Of a stretch of 64,000 nt of DNA, positions 47,573 to 60,438 are shown piece after piece. Under the pieces are notes generated by a model. It made no database searches. It worked only from the letters and a program-made list of their open reading frames with translations, and was not told the DNA's origin. The stretch lies in assembly GCA_024707405.1 (NCBI GenBank), contig JANPZU010000005.1, positions 62,001 to 126,000 on the forward strand. The letters are read 5' to 3'. The translations under genes and the position numbers were made by a program. Source of the stretch: Luteimonas sp. (GTDB lineage: Bacteria; Pseudomonadota; Gammaproteobacteria; Xanthomonadales; Xanthomonadaceae). How positions within the stretch are numbered: position 1 is the stretch's first letter; each line of letters opens with the position of its first letter.

Positions 47573-47592
47573 CCGCATCCGCATGGATGCGG
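47573..47592. promoter_or_regulatory. Intercistronic hairpin downstream of chrR
   Basis: CCGCATCC (47573–47580) and GGATGCGG (47585–47592) form a perfect 8-bp stem with a GCAT loop in the 67-bp gap between chrR and the exported-protein gene. No T-run follows on the minus strand, so partial termination or mRNA processing separating regulator from effector expression is more likely than full termination. Confidence 0.55.
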
Positions 47593-47601
47593 CACGTCGT
47601 A

Positions 47602-48273
47602 CTAGATCTTGAACAAGGGTTGCAGCTTGCGTGCGATCCAGCTGTTGAAGCGCAGCGGCGCATCGAGTGCGGATACGCAGATGCAGGGCACGCCCGGCGC
47701 GGTCACCGGCTGGTGCTCGATGTCGCTGTCGAGGTCGGCGACATCGCCGGGCGTGAAATGACCGAGCGCATCGTGGTACGCGCCTTGCAGGATCTGGGTG
47801 ACCTCGGTCGATCCATGGCTGTGCAAAGGCATGCTCTTGCCCGGTGCGATCCTGAGCAGCAGCAAGGTGCTGGTGCCTTCGGCGCGGATGCAATGCACCC
47901 CGGGCGACATCCAGCGCCACTTCAGCGCCTGGTAGGACGTCCCGAAATACGGGTGCAGCGGTGTCGGCAGCTGATCCGGGTCGCGTGATGGTTCGACGTC
48001 TCTGCCTGCGTGCGAGTGTCCACGCACGGCACTGTTGCCTGCAGTCTCGTCGAGCTGTTCGAGCATTCGTGAGCGCAGTGCGGCCGGATGCGTGGCGGCA
48101 CCGTGTTGCTGTTCGACGAGCAGGCCACCAATGGACTCGGCGGCGGCGGCCTGCCGACGGCAATGCGGGCAGGCGTCGAGGTGGGTGGCCACGACCACGG
48201 ACAGTTCCAGAGGCAATGCACCGGCGGCGTAGCTGACCAGCGTCGACGGGTCGAGGTGGTGCCGGGGCGTCAT
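47602..48273 (-). CDS. chrR: ChrR-type zinc anti-sigma factor with cupin domain
   Basis: 223-aa anti-sigma factor. The N-terminal zinc anti-sigma domain has H6, H31, C35 and C38 (HHLDPSTLVSYAAG; THLDACPHC), the same positions as the zinc ligands of Rhodobacter sphaeroides ChrR. The C-terminal cupin has H151, H153, E157 and H187 (MPLHSHGSTEVTQ; DIEHQP), with exactly the HxHxxxE…30…H spacing of the ChrR cupin zinc site. In that system ChrR releases the sigma factor on singlet-oxygen stress. Its start overlaps the sigma stop by 4 nt, so both are made in equal amounts. Confidence 0.93.
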   Translation of the reverse strand: MTPRHHLDPSTLVSYAAGALPLELSVVVATHLDACPHCRRQAAAAESIGGLLVEQQHGAATHPAALRSRMLEQLDETAGNSAVRGHSHAGRDVEPSRDPDQLPTPLHPYFGTSYQALKWRWMSPGVHCIRAEGTSTLLLLRIAPGKSMPLHSHGSTEVTQILQGAYHDALGHFTPGDVADLDSDIEHQPVTAPGVPCICVSALDAPLRFNSWIARKLQPLFKI

Positions 48274-48896
48274 GGCTGTCCCCCGATGTCGCGCTGCAGC
48301 CGCAGGAAGGCGCGGCGCAGGTGCGACTTCACCGTGCCAAGCGGCATGGCCAGTTCCTGCGCGATTTCCTGGTGGCTCTTGGCTTCGAAGTACGACATGC
48401 GGATCAGCCGTGCCTGGATCGTCGGTAGTGCATCGATGCGGCGCTTGAGGCGGACGTGTTCGGCATGGGTTTCGGCGGTGGTGGTGGTCGGTGGGTCGTC
48501 CGCTTCGGCAAGTGTCACCGACTCCTGCACATGCGCCCAGCCGGGCTCCTTGCGCACGCGGTCGATGTAGAGGTTGCGCGCGATCCTGAACAGCCATGTC
48601 GACAGGCTGCTGCGGGCCGGATCGTAGAGGTCCGCGCGCAGCCAGAGCTTGAGCAGGGCTTCCTGCGCCAGTTCCTCGGCATTGCCGGCGTTCGTGCCCA
48701 GCCCGCGCAGGTACAGGCAGAGGCGCGGCATGAAGTGGTCGTAGATCCGCATGAAACTGTCGCGGCAGCGATGCTGCGAGACTGCAGCCATCTCATCCGA
48801 CCAGTCCTGGGGCTCGCGGGCGGGGTTCGGGGTGCTGGACACGCGTCTGCCTGCCTCGAAAGGCGATGTCGTTCCGTTTGCCGGATCAGCGGTCAT
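48270..48896 (-). CDS. rpoE: ECF sigma factor (RpoE/ECF11-like, partner of ChrR)
   Basis: 208-aa ECF sigma factor with region 2 (FMRIYDHFMPRLCLYLRGLG; AEELAQEALLKLWLRADLYD; SSLSTWLFRIARNLYIDRVR) and region 4 (LIRMSYFEAKSHQEIAQELA; PLGTVKSHLRRAFLRLQRD). The DPARSSLSTWLFRIARN segment is typical of the RpoE–ChrR group. Start ATG 48896 (MTADPANGT) is used, though the folded part begins near residue 36 and later Mets are possible. First gene of the minus-strand cluster and probably autoregulated with its anti-sigma. A TTGACA-like element lies at 48923–48928, but no consensus ECF promoter was recognised. Confidence 0.92.
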   Translation of the reverse strand: MTADPANGTTSPFEAGRRVSSTPNPAREPQDWSDEMAAVSQHRCRDSFMRIYDHFMPRLCLYLRGLGTNAGNAEELAQEALLKLWLRADLYDPARSSLSTWLFRIARNLYIDRVRKEPGWAHVQESVTLAEADDPPTTTTAETHAEHVRLKRRIDALPTIQARLIRMSYFEAKSHQEIAQELAMPLGTVKSHLRRAFLRLQRDIGGQP

Positions 48897-49002
48897 CGTA
48901 GGGCAGTCGTGGGTGCGAGTGGTGTCAAGTCGGGTGTGGTACGTAGAATCCGGGCCATCCGGATGCACCGGATGCGGCACCCACGGCAACGGAGGAGAAG
49001 GC

Positions 49003-49437
49003 ATGGAAACCCAGCATCTGCATCGCGGGCGCTTGATCGACCACCTGCAACTGGTGGTGCGCGACCTCGATGCCAGCCATCGTTTCTACGAAGCGGTGCT
49101 CGGCACGCTCGGGGTGCCGATGGGGGGCAGGGGCGACGACTGGTTCTGGGCGGATGAACTGTTCGTGTCCAGTGCCGACAGCCAGGCGGCGCAGGGCGTG
49201 CTGACCGGGCGCTCCCATTTTGCTTTGCAGGCGCGCGACCGTGCGACGGTCGACGCATTCCATCGCGTGGCGCTGGCCAATGGTGGCCGCGACAACGGTG
49301 CACCCGGCGAGCGCCCGTACCATCCCGGCTATTACGCGGCCTTCGTGCTCGACCCGGACGGCAACAACGTCGAGGCGGTGCATCATGGTGAAGCGTTGCG
49401 CAGCGCCGCCTCGGTGGAGATCACGTTCGAGGAGTGA
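49003..49437 (+). CDS. VOC (glyoxalase/bleomycin-resistance-like) protein
   Basis: 144-aa vicinal-oxygen-chelate fold protein: LIDHLQLVVRDLDASHRFYE at the N-terminus supplies the first metal-ligand His, then SHFALQARDRATVDAFHRVA and YAAFVLDPDGNNVEAVHH with the last Glu. This layout fits small glyoxalase-I-like or dioxygenase-like proteins; the substrate is not readable. ATG 49003 follows GGAGGAG. A −10-like TAGAAT lies at 48944–48949. It is divergent from the sigma factor gene and ends 9 bp from the convergent DUF4124 gene. Confidence 0.88.
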   Translation: METQHLHRGRLIDHLQLVVRDLDASHRFYEAVLGTLGVPMGGRGDDWFWADELFVSSADSQAAQGVLTGRSHFALQARDRATVDAFHRVALANGGRDNGAPGERPYHPGYYAAFVLDPDGNNVEAVHHGEALRSAASVEITFEE

Positions 49438-49446
49438 ATGCCTGCG

Positions 49447-50118
49447 TCAGGGCGGCAAGGCGCAGGTGGAATCGGTGAGGATCCTCGTCACCCGCGCAAA
49501 CTCCTCCTGCAGCGCGAACCTGTCCTGGCCGCGCGAGTGCCGCCATGTCGATTCGATTTCGCGTTGGCGTCGCTTCCAGCCATCGCAGGCGGCGTTGTCG
49601 CCGACGCGTGCGCAGATGTCGTATTTCATTTCACATGCCTGGCCGACGCCGCCCGTGTCGAGCCGGATGCAGCGCGGCTTCGGGGCTGGATCCTCGCTGA
49701 TGTAACTGTCGTTGTCCCAGGTTTCGCAGCGAAAGATCGGGGGCGGTGGCAGGCGATCGGCGTCTGCGATCCGTCGTGCGCCGGGCAAGCCCGGGCGTTC
49801 GGGGGATGCGATGGATTCGTTTGCCGGGGCCGCGACCTGGACGAAGTCTGACAGCGGTGGTGGCTGGTAAGCGGGCTCTTCTGCCACCGTCAGTGACGAG
49901 GATGCCATCGGTGGCGGCGTCGAGGGCAGCGCTTCCACGCGCCGGACTTCCTGCTTGCTGCCGGCGGGGCAGGGGATGTCGTTCTGGATTGTCACGCCGC
50001 CGCCGGCATCGGTGCAGCGATAGATCACCGGGGCGTTCTGCGCGCGAAGGGATGCGATGGCGGCAAAGGCCAGCAGGCAACAGCAGGCGAAGGCCAGGCG
50101 CGGTAGGCTCATCCGCAA
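49447..50118 (-). CDS. DUF4124-containing exported protein (downstream copy)
   Basis: 223-aa exported protein: signal peptide (AFACCCLLAFAAIASLRA), then a DUF4124 module (VIYRCTDAGGGVTIQNDIPC, CPAGSKQEVRRV) with two Cys that probably form a disulfide, a Pro/Ser-rich linker and a Cys-containing C-terminal domain (IFRCETWDNDSYISEDPAPK; QACEMKYDICARVGDNAACD). Its start lies within the last 10 bp of the upstream paralogue, so the two are translated together. Function of the family is unknown. Confidence 0.87.
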   Translation of the reverse strand: MRMSLPRLAFACCCLLAFAAIASLRAQNAPVIYRCTDAGGGVTIQNDIPCPAGSKQEVRRVEALPSTPPPMASSSLTVAEEPAYQPPPLSDFVQVAAPANESIASPERPGLPGARRIADADRLPPPPIFRCETWDNDSYISEDPAPKPRCIRLDTGGVGQACEMKYDICARVGDNAACDGWKRRQREIESTWRHSRGQDRFALQEEFARVTRILTDSTCALPP

Positions 50119-50870
50119 TCCGCCGCAAGGCGGGCATTGATGCCGCGTTCTTCGCGCCGCAATTCATTGCGCTCGGTTTCCTGCGCATTGAAGAAGCGAC
50201 GGCGGATTACTTCGCGACGGTCGGCCAGCCGCGAGCAGACTTCCGCCTGCGGCAATGCGTGGCAGGTGTCGCGCACCCAAGTGCCGCCGCCTGCGGAACC
50301 GTAAGGCGGCGGACGTTGGTGTCCCGGAGAGCGTGGGCGTTCTGGCGGAGTGACGGGTGCCGGGGAGGGGCGCGGATTGGTGGGGGCGCCGACCCTTCCG
50401 CCGAGCGGTCGGCCAGCCTGGTAGGCGTTCAGTTGCTGGGTCGCCACGTTTCCGGGGCCTGGCGAGCCATGCGTGCGCCAGCGGGAGTGATAGCCCAGCG
50501 TCCACAGCGGCACCCAGCGCGGATTGCCGTCTCCGGTGTCGCTTGTGTAGCGCTCGCCGTCCGGCGTGGTGCATTCGTACATCGGTTGCGGCGTGCGCAT
50601 GACGATGACGTGTGGTGGTGGAGGCGTCGGTGCTGCCACGGGCACCGCAGCCGGCACGTCCGGCGCGGGAACTTGCCGCGGTGGCGCGTCCTGTGGGCGT
50701 TGCATGGTGCGGACTTCTTCCTTCGTGCCGGTAGGGCACGGTGCATCTCCAAGCGTCACGTGGCCTTTCGCATCGATGCAGCGATACACCGTCACGGCCG
50801 TGGACTGCATCGCCCATGCAGCGTTGCACGAGGCAAGAAAGGAGAATGCGAGGGTGGCGACGGTGCGCAT
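50109..50870 (-). CDS. DUF4124-containing exported protein (upstream copy)
   Basis: 253-aa exported protein with signal peptide (TLAFSFLASCNAAWA) and a DUF4124 module (VYRCIDAKGHVTLGDAPCPT), a long Pro-rich linker, a second Cys-containing repeat (MYECTTPDGERYTSDTGDGN, PRWVPLWTLGYHSRW) and a C-terminal helix pair (DTCHALPQAEVCSRLADRRE). It shares module order with the downstream gene, indicating tandem duplication followed by divergence. No nearby gene reveals its role. Confidence 0.86.
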   Translation of the reverse strand: MRTVATLAFSFLASCNAAWAMQSTAVTVYRCIDAKGHVTLGDAPCPTGTKEEVRTMQRPQDAPPRQVPAPDVPAAVPVAAPTPPPPHVIVMRTPQPMYECTTPDGERYTSDTGDGNPRWVPLWTLGYHSRWRTHGSPGPGNVATQQLNAYQAGRPLGGRVGAPTNPRPSPAPVTPPERPRSPGHQRPPPYGSAGGGTWVRDTCHALPQAEVCSRLADRREVIRRRFFNAQETERNELRREERGINARLAADCG

Positions 50871-50961
50871 GCCGTTATCTTGGTCGCGAAGCCGGCGGTA
50901 CGGAAGTGCACGGGTTTGCCTGTGTTCACGAATCCGAGGGCCAGCCGCGCCTGAATACGCC

Positions 50962-52452
<1,491 letters not shown>

Positions 52453-52544
52453 CTAGGCAGGCAGGTGGAAGGATGGGGTGAACCGTGTTCAGGCGGCGGT
52501 CGCCGCGTCGCGGGTTCTCCGTTTCCGTTTCCAGGTGCGTGCGA

Positions 52545-55500
52545 TCACGCCGCCCTCCGCAATTCGTTGGCCAGTGCTTCCAGGCTGGCGGCCTTCGGCT
52601 TCACCAGCCAGAACTTGCCGATGTAGTCGCGGATGTCGTCGAGGATGCGCGTGCTCCATGCACTGCCGGTCAGGCGTGCGTGCGTTTCCAGCAGGTCGGT
52701 CAGGTGCTGGCGGTAGTTGTCGAAGCTTTCCGGCGAGATGCGCACGATATCGATCAGTTCGTGGTTGTAGCGATCGACGAAATCGCGATCCAGGTCGAGC
52801 ACGTAGGCCATGCCGCCGGTGAAGCCGGCACCGAAGTTCTGGCCGGTGCGTCCCAGCACCGCGACAACGCCGCCGGTCATGTATTCGCAGCAGTGGTCGC
52901 CTGCGCCTTCGATCACCGCGGTGGCGCCGGAGTTGCGCACGGCGAAGCGTTCGCCCGCGCGTCCGGCCGCGTACACTTCGCCACCGGTCGCGCCGTACAG
53001 GCAGGTGTTGCCGAGGATCGGCGCCTCCTGCGATGCAAACGTGCTGCCCGCGGGCGGTTGCAGCACGATGCGTCCGCCGGCCATGCCCTTGCCGACGTAG
53101 TCGTTGGCTTCGCCCTGCAGGTGCAGGTGCAGGCCGCCGGCATTGAACGCGCCGAAGCTCTGTCCAGCGCTGCCGCGCAGGTGCAGCGTCAGCGGGCGGT
53201 CGTCCATGCCGGTATTGCCGTGGTGGCGGGCGATCAGTCCCGACAGGCGCGTGCCGATGCTGCGGTCGGTGTTGCGGATCTCGAAATCGTATTCGCCGCC
53301 TTCGCCGCGCTCGACGATCTTCGACAATCGTGCTTCAAGCTCCGAAGCCAATCCGTCGGGCGTGGTTTGCAGTGCGGGGCTGCCGCAGTACGCGGCCGGT
53401 TGCGACGGGTCGCGTTGCAGCAGCTTCGAAAGGTCGATGCGTACGGCATCGCGCGGCGTGTCGATGGCCTGTTCCAGCAGGTCGGTGCGACCGACGATCT
53501 CGTCGAGGCTGCGCGCACCCAGCGACGCCAGCAGTTCGCGCACGTCCTCGGCAATGTTGAGGAAGAAGGTCTCGACGCGCTCGGGCAGGCCCTTGAAGTG
53601 GTTCTCGCGCAGGCGGTCGTCCTGCGTGGCGACGCCCGTCGCGCAGTTGTTGAGGTGGCAGATGCGCAGGTACTTGCAGCCCAGCACGATCATCGGCGCG
53701 GTGCCGAAGCCGAAGGTGTCGGCACCCAGCAGCGCGGCCTTGACCACGTCGAGGCCGGTCTTGAGCCCGCCATCGGTCTGCAGCAGCACCTTGTCGCGCA
53801 TTTCGTTGAACTGCAGCGCCTGGCGCGCTTCCGACAGACCCAGTTCCCACGGCACGCCGGCGTAGCGGATCGAGCCGATCGGACTGGCGCCAGTGCCGCC
53901 GTCGTGGCCGGAAATGGTGATGAGATCCGCGCCGGCCTTCACCACGCCCGCGGCAATCGTGCCCACGCCTGCGTGCGAGACGAGCTTCACCGAGATCAGC
54001 GCCTGCGGGTTCACCTGGCGCAGGTCGAAGATCAACTGCGCGAGATCCTCGATGGAATAGATGTCGTGGTGCGGCGGCGGCGAGATCAGGCCGATGCCGG
54101 GCTTGGCGTAGCGCAGGCGCGCGATCAGCGCATTGACCTTGGGGCCGGGCAACTGTCCGCCTTCGCCGGGCTTTGCGCCCTGCGCGACCTTGATCTGCAG
54201 CACTTCGGCGTTGATCAGGTATTCCGGGGTCACGCCGAAGCGACCCGATGCGATCTGCTTGATCTTGCTGCGCTTGTCGGTGCCGTAGCGCGCGGGGTCT
54301 TCGCCGCCTTCGCCGGAATTGCTGCGGCCGCCGAGGCGGTTCATGGCGATGGCGAGTGCTTCGTGCGCTTCCGGCGATAGCGCGCCGAGGCTCATCGCCG
54401 CACTGTCGAAACGCTTGACGATGGACGATACGGATTCCACTTCGTCCAGCGGCACCGGCGCGCCCAGCGGCTTCAGGTGCAGGAGGTCGCGCAGCGCGGC
54501 AGCCGGGCGCGTGTCGACGTGGTCGGCATACACCTTCCAGTCCGCGCGTTCGCCGGTCAGCACCGCGCGCTGCAGCGATTGCACCACGTCCGGGTTGTAC
54601 TGGTGGTACTCGCCGCCGTGCACGTAGCGCAGCAGGCCGCCGGGTTCGGGCAGCGCGGTGTCGTCCTCGGCGTGGTCGGTGAGCTGGCGCGCGTCGGCCT
54701 CGAGTCGTGCGAAACCGAGACCGGCGATGCGCGACGGCGTGCCGTCGAAACACTTGGCGACCACGTCGTCGTCGAGGCCGACGATCTCGAACAACTGTGC
54801 GCCGCGATAGCTGGCGATGCTGCCGATGCCCATCTTCGACAGGATCTTCAGCAGGCCCTTCTTCACGCCGCGGCGGTAGCTGCGTCCGATCTGAAGTTGT
54901 TCGTTGCCGGTCTTGCCGCCCAGCAGATTGCGCCGGCCGAGCGCGAACAGCGTCTGGTAGGCGAGGTAGGGGTACACCGCGGTCGCGCCGTAGCCGATCA
55001 GGCAGGCGAAGTGATGCGGATCGCGCGCGGTGCCGGTCTCGACCAGCAGGTTCACGTCGCAGCGCAGGCGCGCCTTCACCAGCCGCAGGTGGATCGAGCC
55101 GGTGGCGAGCAGGGCATGGATCGCCGACGCACCGGGGCGCGGGTAGCGGTCGCTGAGCAGCAGCAATTCGATGCCATCGCGTGCGGCCTGCTCGGCCTGG
55201 TCGCAGATGCGGTCGATGGCCGCTTCCAGTGTTTCGTCCTGGTCGAAGTAGAGGTCGATCAGCAGGTTCGATTCGGCGAAGCGTGGCAAAGCCAGCAATT
55301 GGCGCAACTTGCGCTGCGACAACACCGGCGAGTTGAGCATCACGTGGTGCACGTTCTCCGCGTGGTCGCGGAACAGGTTGCCTTCGCGGCCGATTTGCGT
55401 CGAAAGCGTCATCACGCATTCTTCGCGCAGCGGATCGATCGGCGGGTTGGTGACCTGCGCGAACGCCTGCCGGAAACAGTCGTACAGCGGACGGATGCGC

Positions 55501-57002
55501 TGGCTCAACGCCGCCATCGGCACGTCGTCGCCCATCGAGCCGATGCCTTCCTGCTCGGTCTCGGCCAGCGGGCGCAGCACGGATTCCTGCTCCTCGCGGC
55601 TGAACTGGAAACGCTTCTGGAACGCCAGCAGCACGTCATGAGTGAAGGGCTCGGCGGCGAGCGCCGGATCGATCAGTTCGGTGTGCAGCCAGCTCAGGCC
55701 CTGCTTCAGCCATTGCTTGTACGGCGCACGGGTGCGGTTGAGGTCGTCGATGGCGTCGTTGTCGAGCAAGGTCGCGTTGGCGAAATCGACGGCGATCATC
55801 TCGCCGGGGCCGAGCTTGCCCTTCGCCTTCACCTTTTCAGGTGGCAATTCATAGATGCCGGTTTCCGAGGCGATGATGAACACGTCGTCGGTCGACAGCG
55901 TCCAGCGCGCCGGGCGCAAGCCGTTGCGGTCGAGCGTGCAGGCCGCGTGCCTTCCATCGCACATCACCACGCCCGCGGGGCCGTCCCACGGCTCGGAGTT
56001 GATGGCGTAGTACTCGTAGAACGCGGCGAGGTCGGTGTCCTTGTATTCCAGCGACTGCGTCGCCGGCGGGATCAGGATGCGCATCGCCTTGGGGATGTCC
56101 ATGCCGCCCAGCAGCAGCCACTCGAGCATGTTGTCGAGCGATTGCGAGTCGGAACCATGCATGGTGACCGGCGCTTCGAACTCGGTGATGTCGAGCAGCG
56201 GCGATTGCCAGGTGCCATGGCGTGCCTGCGCCCAGCGGCGGTTGCCTTCGATGCTGTTGATCTCGCCATTGTGAGCGAGTCGGCGGAATGGATGCGCCAG
56301 TGGCCAGCGCGGCAGCGTGTTGGTGGAGAAGCGCTGGTGGAACACCACGCAGCGCGCGGACAGTTCCGGGTGCGACAGGTCGGGATACAACTGCCGCAGG
56401 TGGCTGGGCAGCACCATGCCCTTGTAGCCGATCAGTTGCGACGACAGCGTGGCGATGTAGAAATCGCGCACGTCGTGCAGTTGTTGTTCACTGCGACGGC
56501 GCGCGAGGAACAGGGCGCGATCGAAGGCCTGGTCGTCATCGCCGTCGCCTTCCACGAACACCTGTTCGATGCGCGGCATCGATGAACGCGCCAGCTTGCC
56601 GCAGGCGGCGTCGTCGGTCGGCACTTCGCGCCAGCCCACCAGGCGCACTCCGACGGTATGCAGTGCGTCGCGCAGCACCTCGCGACAGCGCGAGGCTTCG
56701 CCTGCGTCGTGCGGCAGGAACACGTTGCCGCCTGCGAACAGGCCGTCATGCAGCGTGTGCCCCGCTTCGCCCGCGAGCACGCGCACGAAACCGCCGGCGC
56801 CGTGCATCAGCACGCCGCAGCCGTCGCCGGAAAGACCATCCGCGGCGACACCGCCGCGATGCGCCATGCGCGACAGCGCTTCCAGCGCGGCATCGACGAT
56901 CGCGCGCGAGCCCGCACCTTCGACCTGTGCGATCAGGCCGAAACCACAACTGTCGTGTTCGCTAGCGGGGTCGTACAAACCCCGATCCGGGCTGTGCCGC
57001 AT
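52545..57002 (-). CDS. gltB: Glutamate synthase large (alpha) subunit
   Basis: 1485-aa NADPH-GOGAT large subunit making glutamate from glutamine and 2-oxoglutarate. The start at 57002 (MRHSPDRGLYDPASEHDSC) gives an 18-residue propeptide before the catalytic N-terminal Cys19 of the class-II glutaminase domain. The FMN/2-oxoglutarate domain is marked by GEGGEDPARYGTDKRSKIKQ and the [3Fe-4S] cysteines in CKYLRICHLNNCATG. The C-terminal GXGXG-repeat helix domain follows. An open frame upstream of 57002 is not conserved. A sigma-70 promoter lies about 85–110 bp upstream. Confidence 0.97.
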   Translation of the reverse strand: MRHSPDRGLYDPASEHDSCGFGLIAQVEGAGSRAIVDAALEALSRMAHRGGVAADGLSGDGCGVLMHGAGGFVRVLAGEAGHTLHDGLFAGGNVFLPHDAGEASRCREVLRDALHTVGVRLVGWREVPTDDAACGKLARSSMPRIEQVFVEGDGDDDQAFDRALFLARRRSEQQLHDVRDFYIATLSSQLIGYKGMVLPSHLRQLYPDLSHPELSARCVVFHQRFSTNTLPRWPLAHPFRRLAHNGEINSIEGNRRWAQARHGTWQSPLLDITEFEAPVTMHGSDSQSLDNMLEWLLLGGMDIPKAMRILIPPATQSLEYKDTDLAAFYEYYAINSEPWDGPAGVVMCDGRHAACTLDRNGLRPARWTLSTDDVFIIASETGIYELPPEKVKAKGKLGPGEMIAVDFANATLLDNDAIDDLNRTRAPYKQWLKQGLSWLHTELIDPALAAEPFTHDVLLAFQKRFQFSREEQESVLRPLAETEQEGIGSMGDDVPMAALSQRIRPLYDCFRQAFAQVTNPPIDPLREECVMTLSTQIGREGNLFRDHAENVHHVMLNSPVLSQRKLRQLLALPRFAESNLLIDLYFDQDETLEAAIDRICDQAEQAARDGIELLLLSDRYPRPGASAIHALLATGSIHLRLVKARLRCDVNLLVETGTARDPHHFACLIGYGATAVYPYLAYQTLFALGRRNLLGGKTGNEQLQIGRSYRRGVKKGLLKILSKMGIGSIASYRGAQLFEIVGLDDDVVAKCFDGTPSRIAGLGFARLEADARQLTDHAEDDTALPEPGGLLRYVHGGEYHQYNPDVVQSLQRAVLTGERADWKVYADHVDTRPAAALRDLLHLKPLGAPVPLDEVESVSSIVKRFDSAAMSLGALSPEAHEALAIAMNRLGGRSNSGEGGEDPARYGTDKRSKIKQIASGRFGVTPEYLINAEVLQIKVAQGAKPGEGGQLPGPKVNALIARLRYAKPGIGLISPPPHHDIYSIEDLAQLIFDLRQVNPQALISVKLVSHAGVGTIAAGVVKAGADLITISGHDGGTGASPIGSIRYAGVPWELGLSEARQALQFNEMRDKVLLQTDGGLKTGLDVVKAALLGADTFGFGTAPMIVLGCKYLRICHLNNCATGVATQDDRLRENHFKGLPERVETFFLNIAEDVRELLASLGARSLDEIVGRTDLLEQAIDTPRDAVRIDLSKLLQRDPSQPAAYCGSPALQTTPDGLASELEARLSKIVERGEGGEYDFEIRNTDRSIGTRLSGLIARHHGNTGMDDRPLTLHLRGSAGQSFGAFNAGGLHLHLQGEANDYVGKGMAGGRIVLQPPAGSTFASQEAPILGNTCLYGATGGEVYAAGRAGERFAVRNSGATAVIEGAGDHCCEYMTGGVVAVLGRTGQNFGAGFTGGMAYVLDLDRDFVDRYNHELIDIVRISPESFDNYRQHLTDLLETHARLTGSAWSTRILDDIRDYIGKFWLVKPKAASLEALANELRRAA

Positions 57003-57085
57003 CGTTCGAAGGTCGCGTCTGGTGGAGGAAGGGCGCGAAAACCCTGCACGGCAACGGATGCCATGCAACGCTCCCACGGACACCG

Positions 57086-57114
57086 AATAAATCACACTTT
57101 GTGCAGTGCGACAA
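57086..57114 (-). promoter_or_regulatory. Sigma-70-like promoter for gltBD
   Basis: On the minus strand TTGTCG (57114–57109), a 17-nt spacer and TTTATT (57091–57086) face gltB, about 84 bp from its start codon. The region is locally AT-rich compared with its surroundings. Only the −35 is close to consensus, so confidence is moderate. Confidence 0.55.
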
Positions 57115-57216
57115 CAGTGCCGCAACGGCGCGCATCGTTGCAGTGGAAACTTGTCCGAAGGACATGCGGTCGCAGGCTTGCGGAAGCTTCGCTTCGCGAA
57201 GCGGCTGCGCCTCTGA

Positions 57217-57783
57217 TCAGCGGAGGATGTCGCCGGTGCGGGCGTCGCGGATCGTCGTGGGCTGCGACAAGCCCGTGGTTTCCCCGTCCACCACGACATC
57301 GACACCGGCGATGATGCGCGGGTCGAGTTCGCCGCGACTGCGCGGCGCGGGTTCGGTCGAGACGTTCGCGCTGGTCGAGACCAATGCGCGACCGAACGCG
57401 TTGCACAGCGCGGCCACCACCGGGTGTGCGCTGGCGCGGACGGCGACGCTGTCGCGGCCGCCGCTGACCCATGCCGGTACGCGCGTGGTGGCCGGGACGA
57501 TCCAAGTGTTGGGCCCTGGCCAACTGGCGAGCACCGCGTCGCGCTGTGCGTCGTCGAGTGCCGGCCAGTCGATCAGTCCGTCGAACTGCGCGGCATGTGC
57601 GCCGACCAGGATCAGGCCCTTGTCCACCGGACGTTGCTTCAGTGCGAGCAGGCGCAGCGTGGCGGCTTCATCGAACGGGTCGCAGCCGAGCCCCCACACG
57701 CCTTCGGTCGCGTAGGCGATCACGCCGCCGTGCCCGAGCGTGGCGACGGCGTCTGCGATCGAAGTGGAGGTGGCGTCGTGCAA
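57217..57783 (-). CDS. tsaC: Threonylcarbamoyl-AMP synthase (TsaC/Sua5/YrdC family)
   Basis: Makes threonylcarbamoyl-AMP for the t6A37 tRNA modification. The 188-aa, single-domain form matches E. coli TsaC. Motifs include GGVIAYATEGVWGLGCDPFD at the N-terminus, LKQRPVDKGLILVG (the KxRp lysine/arginine pair), WPGPNTWIVPAT and SVAVRASAHPVVAALC with LVSTSANVS. It lies downstream of topA, as the conserved dprA–smg–topA–tsaC order predicts. Confidence 0.95.
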   Translation of the reverse strand: MHDATSTSIADAVATLGHGGVIAYATEGVWGLGCDPFDEAATLRLLALKQRPVDKGLILVGAHAAQFDGLIDWPALDDAQRDAVLASWPGPNTWIVPATTRVPAWVSGGRDSVAVRASAHPVVAALCNAFGRALVSTSANVSTEPAPRSRGELDPRIIAGVDVVVDGETTGLSQPTTIRDARTGDILR

Positions 57784-57832
57784 CGGCGGGCCCTTGCCTT
57801 GAATCCCGCCTGCGGGCAGGCGGGGTGATGAT

Positions 57833-60379
<2,547 letters not shown>

Positions 60380-60438
60380 GGCGACGGGGTTCCGGGCGCG
60401 GCGAGGGGCCGCGTCGTCAGGGGGATGTCGAGACAATG

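Noticed and set aside
54477-56585. 702-codon open frame on the plus strand opposite gltB
   Set aside because: Composition is Arg/Gln/Val-rich without motifs and it lies inside the well-supported gltB; a codon-bias shadow.
57188-57207. Palindrome CGCTTCGCGAAGCG as terminator of tsaC
   Set aside because: Strong stem, but no T-run follows on the minus strand, so termination cannot be claimed.
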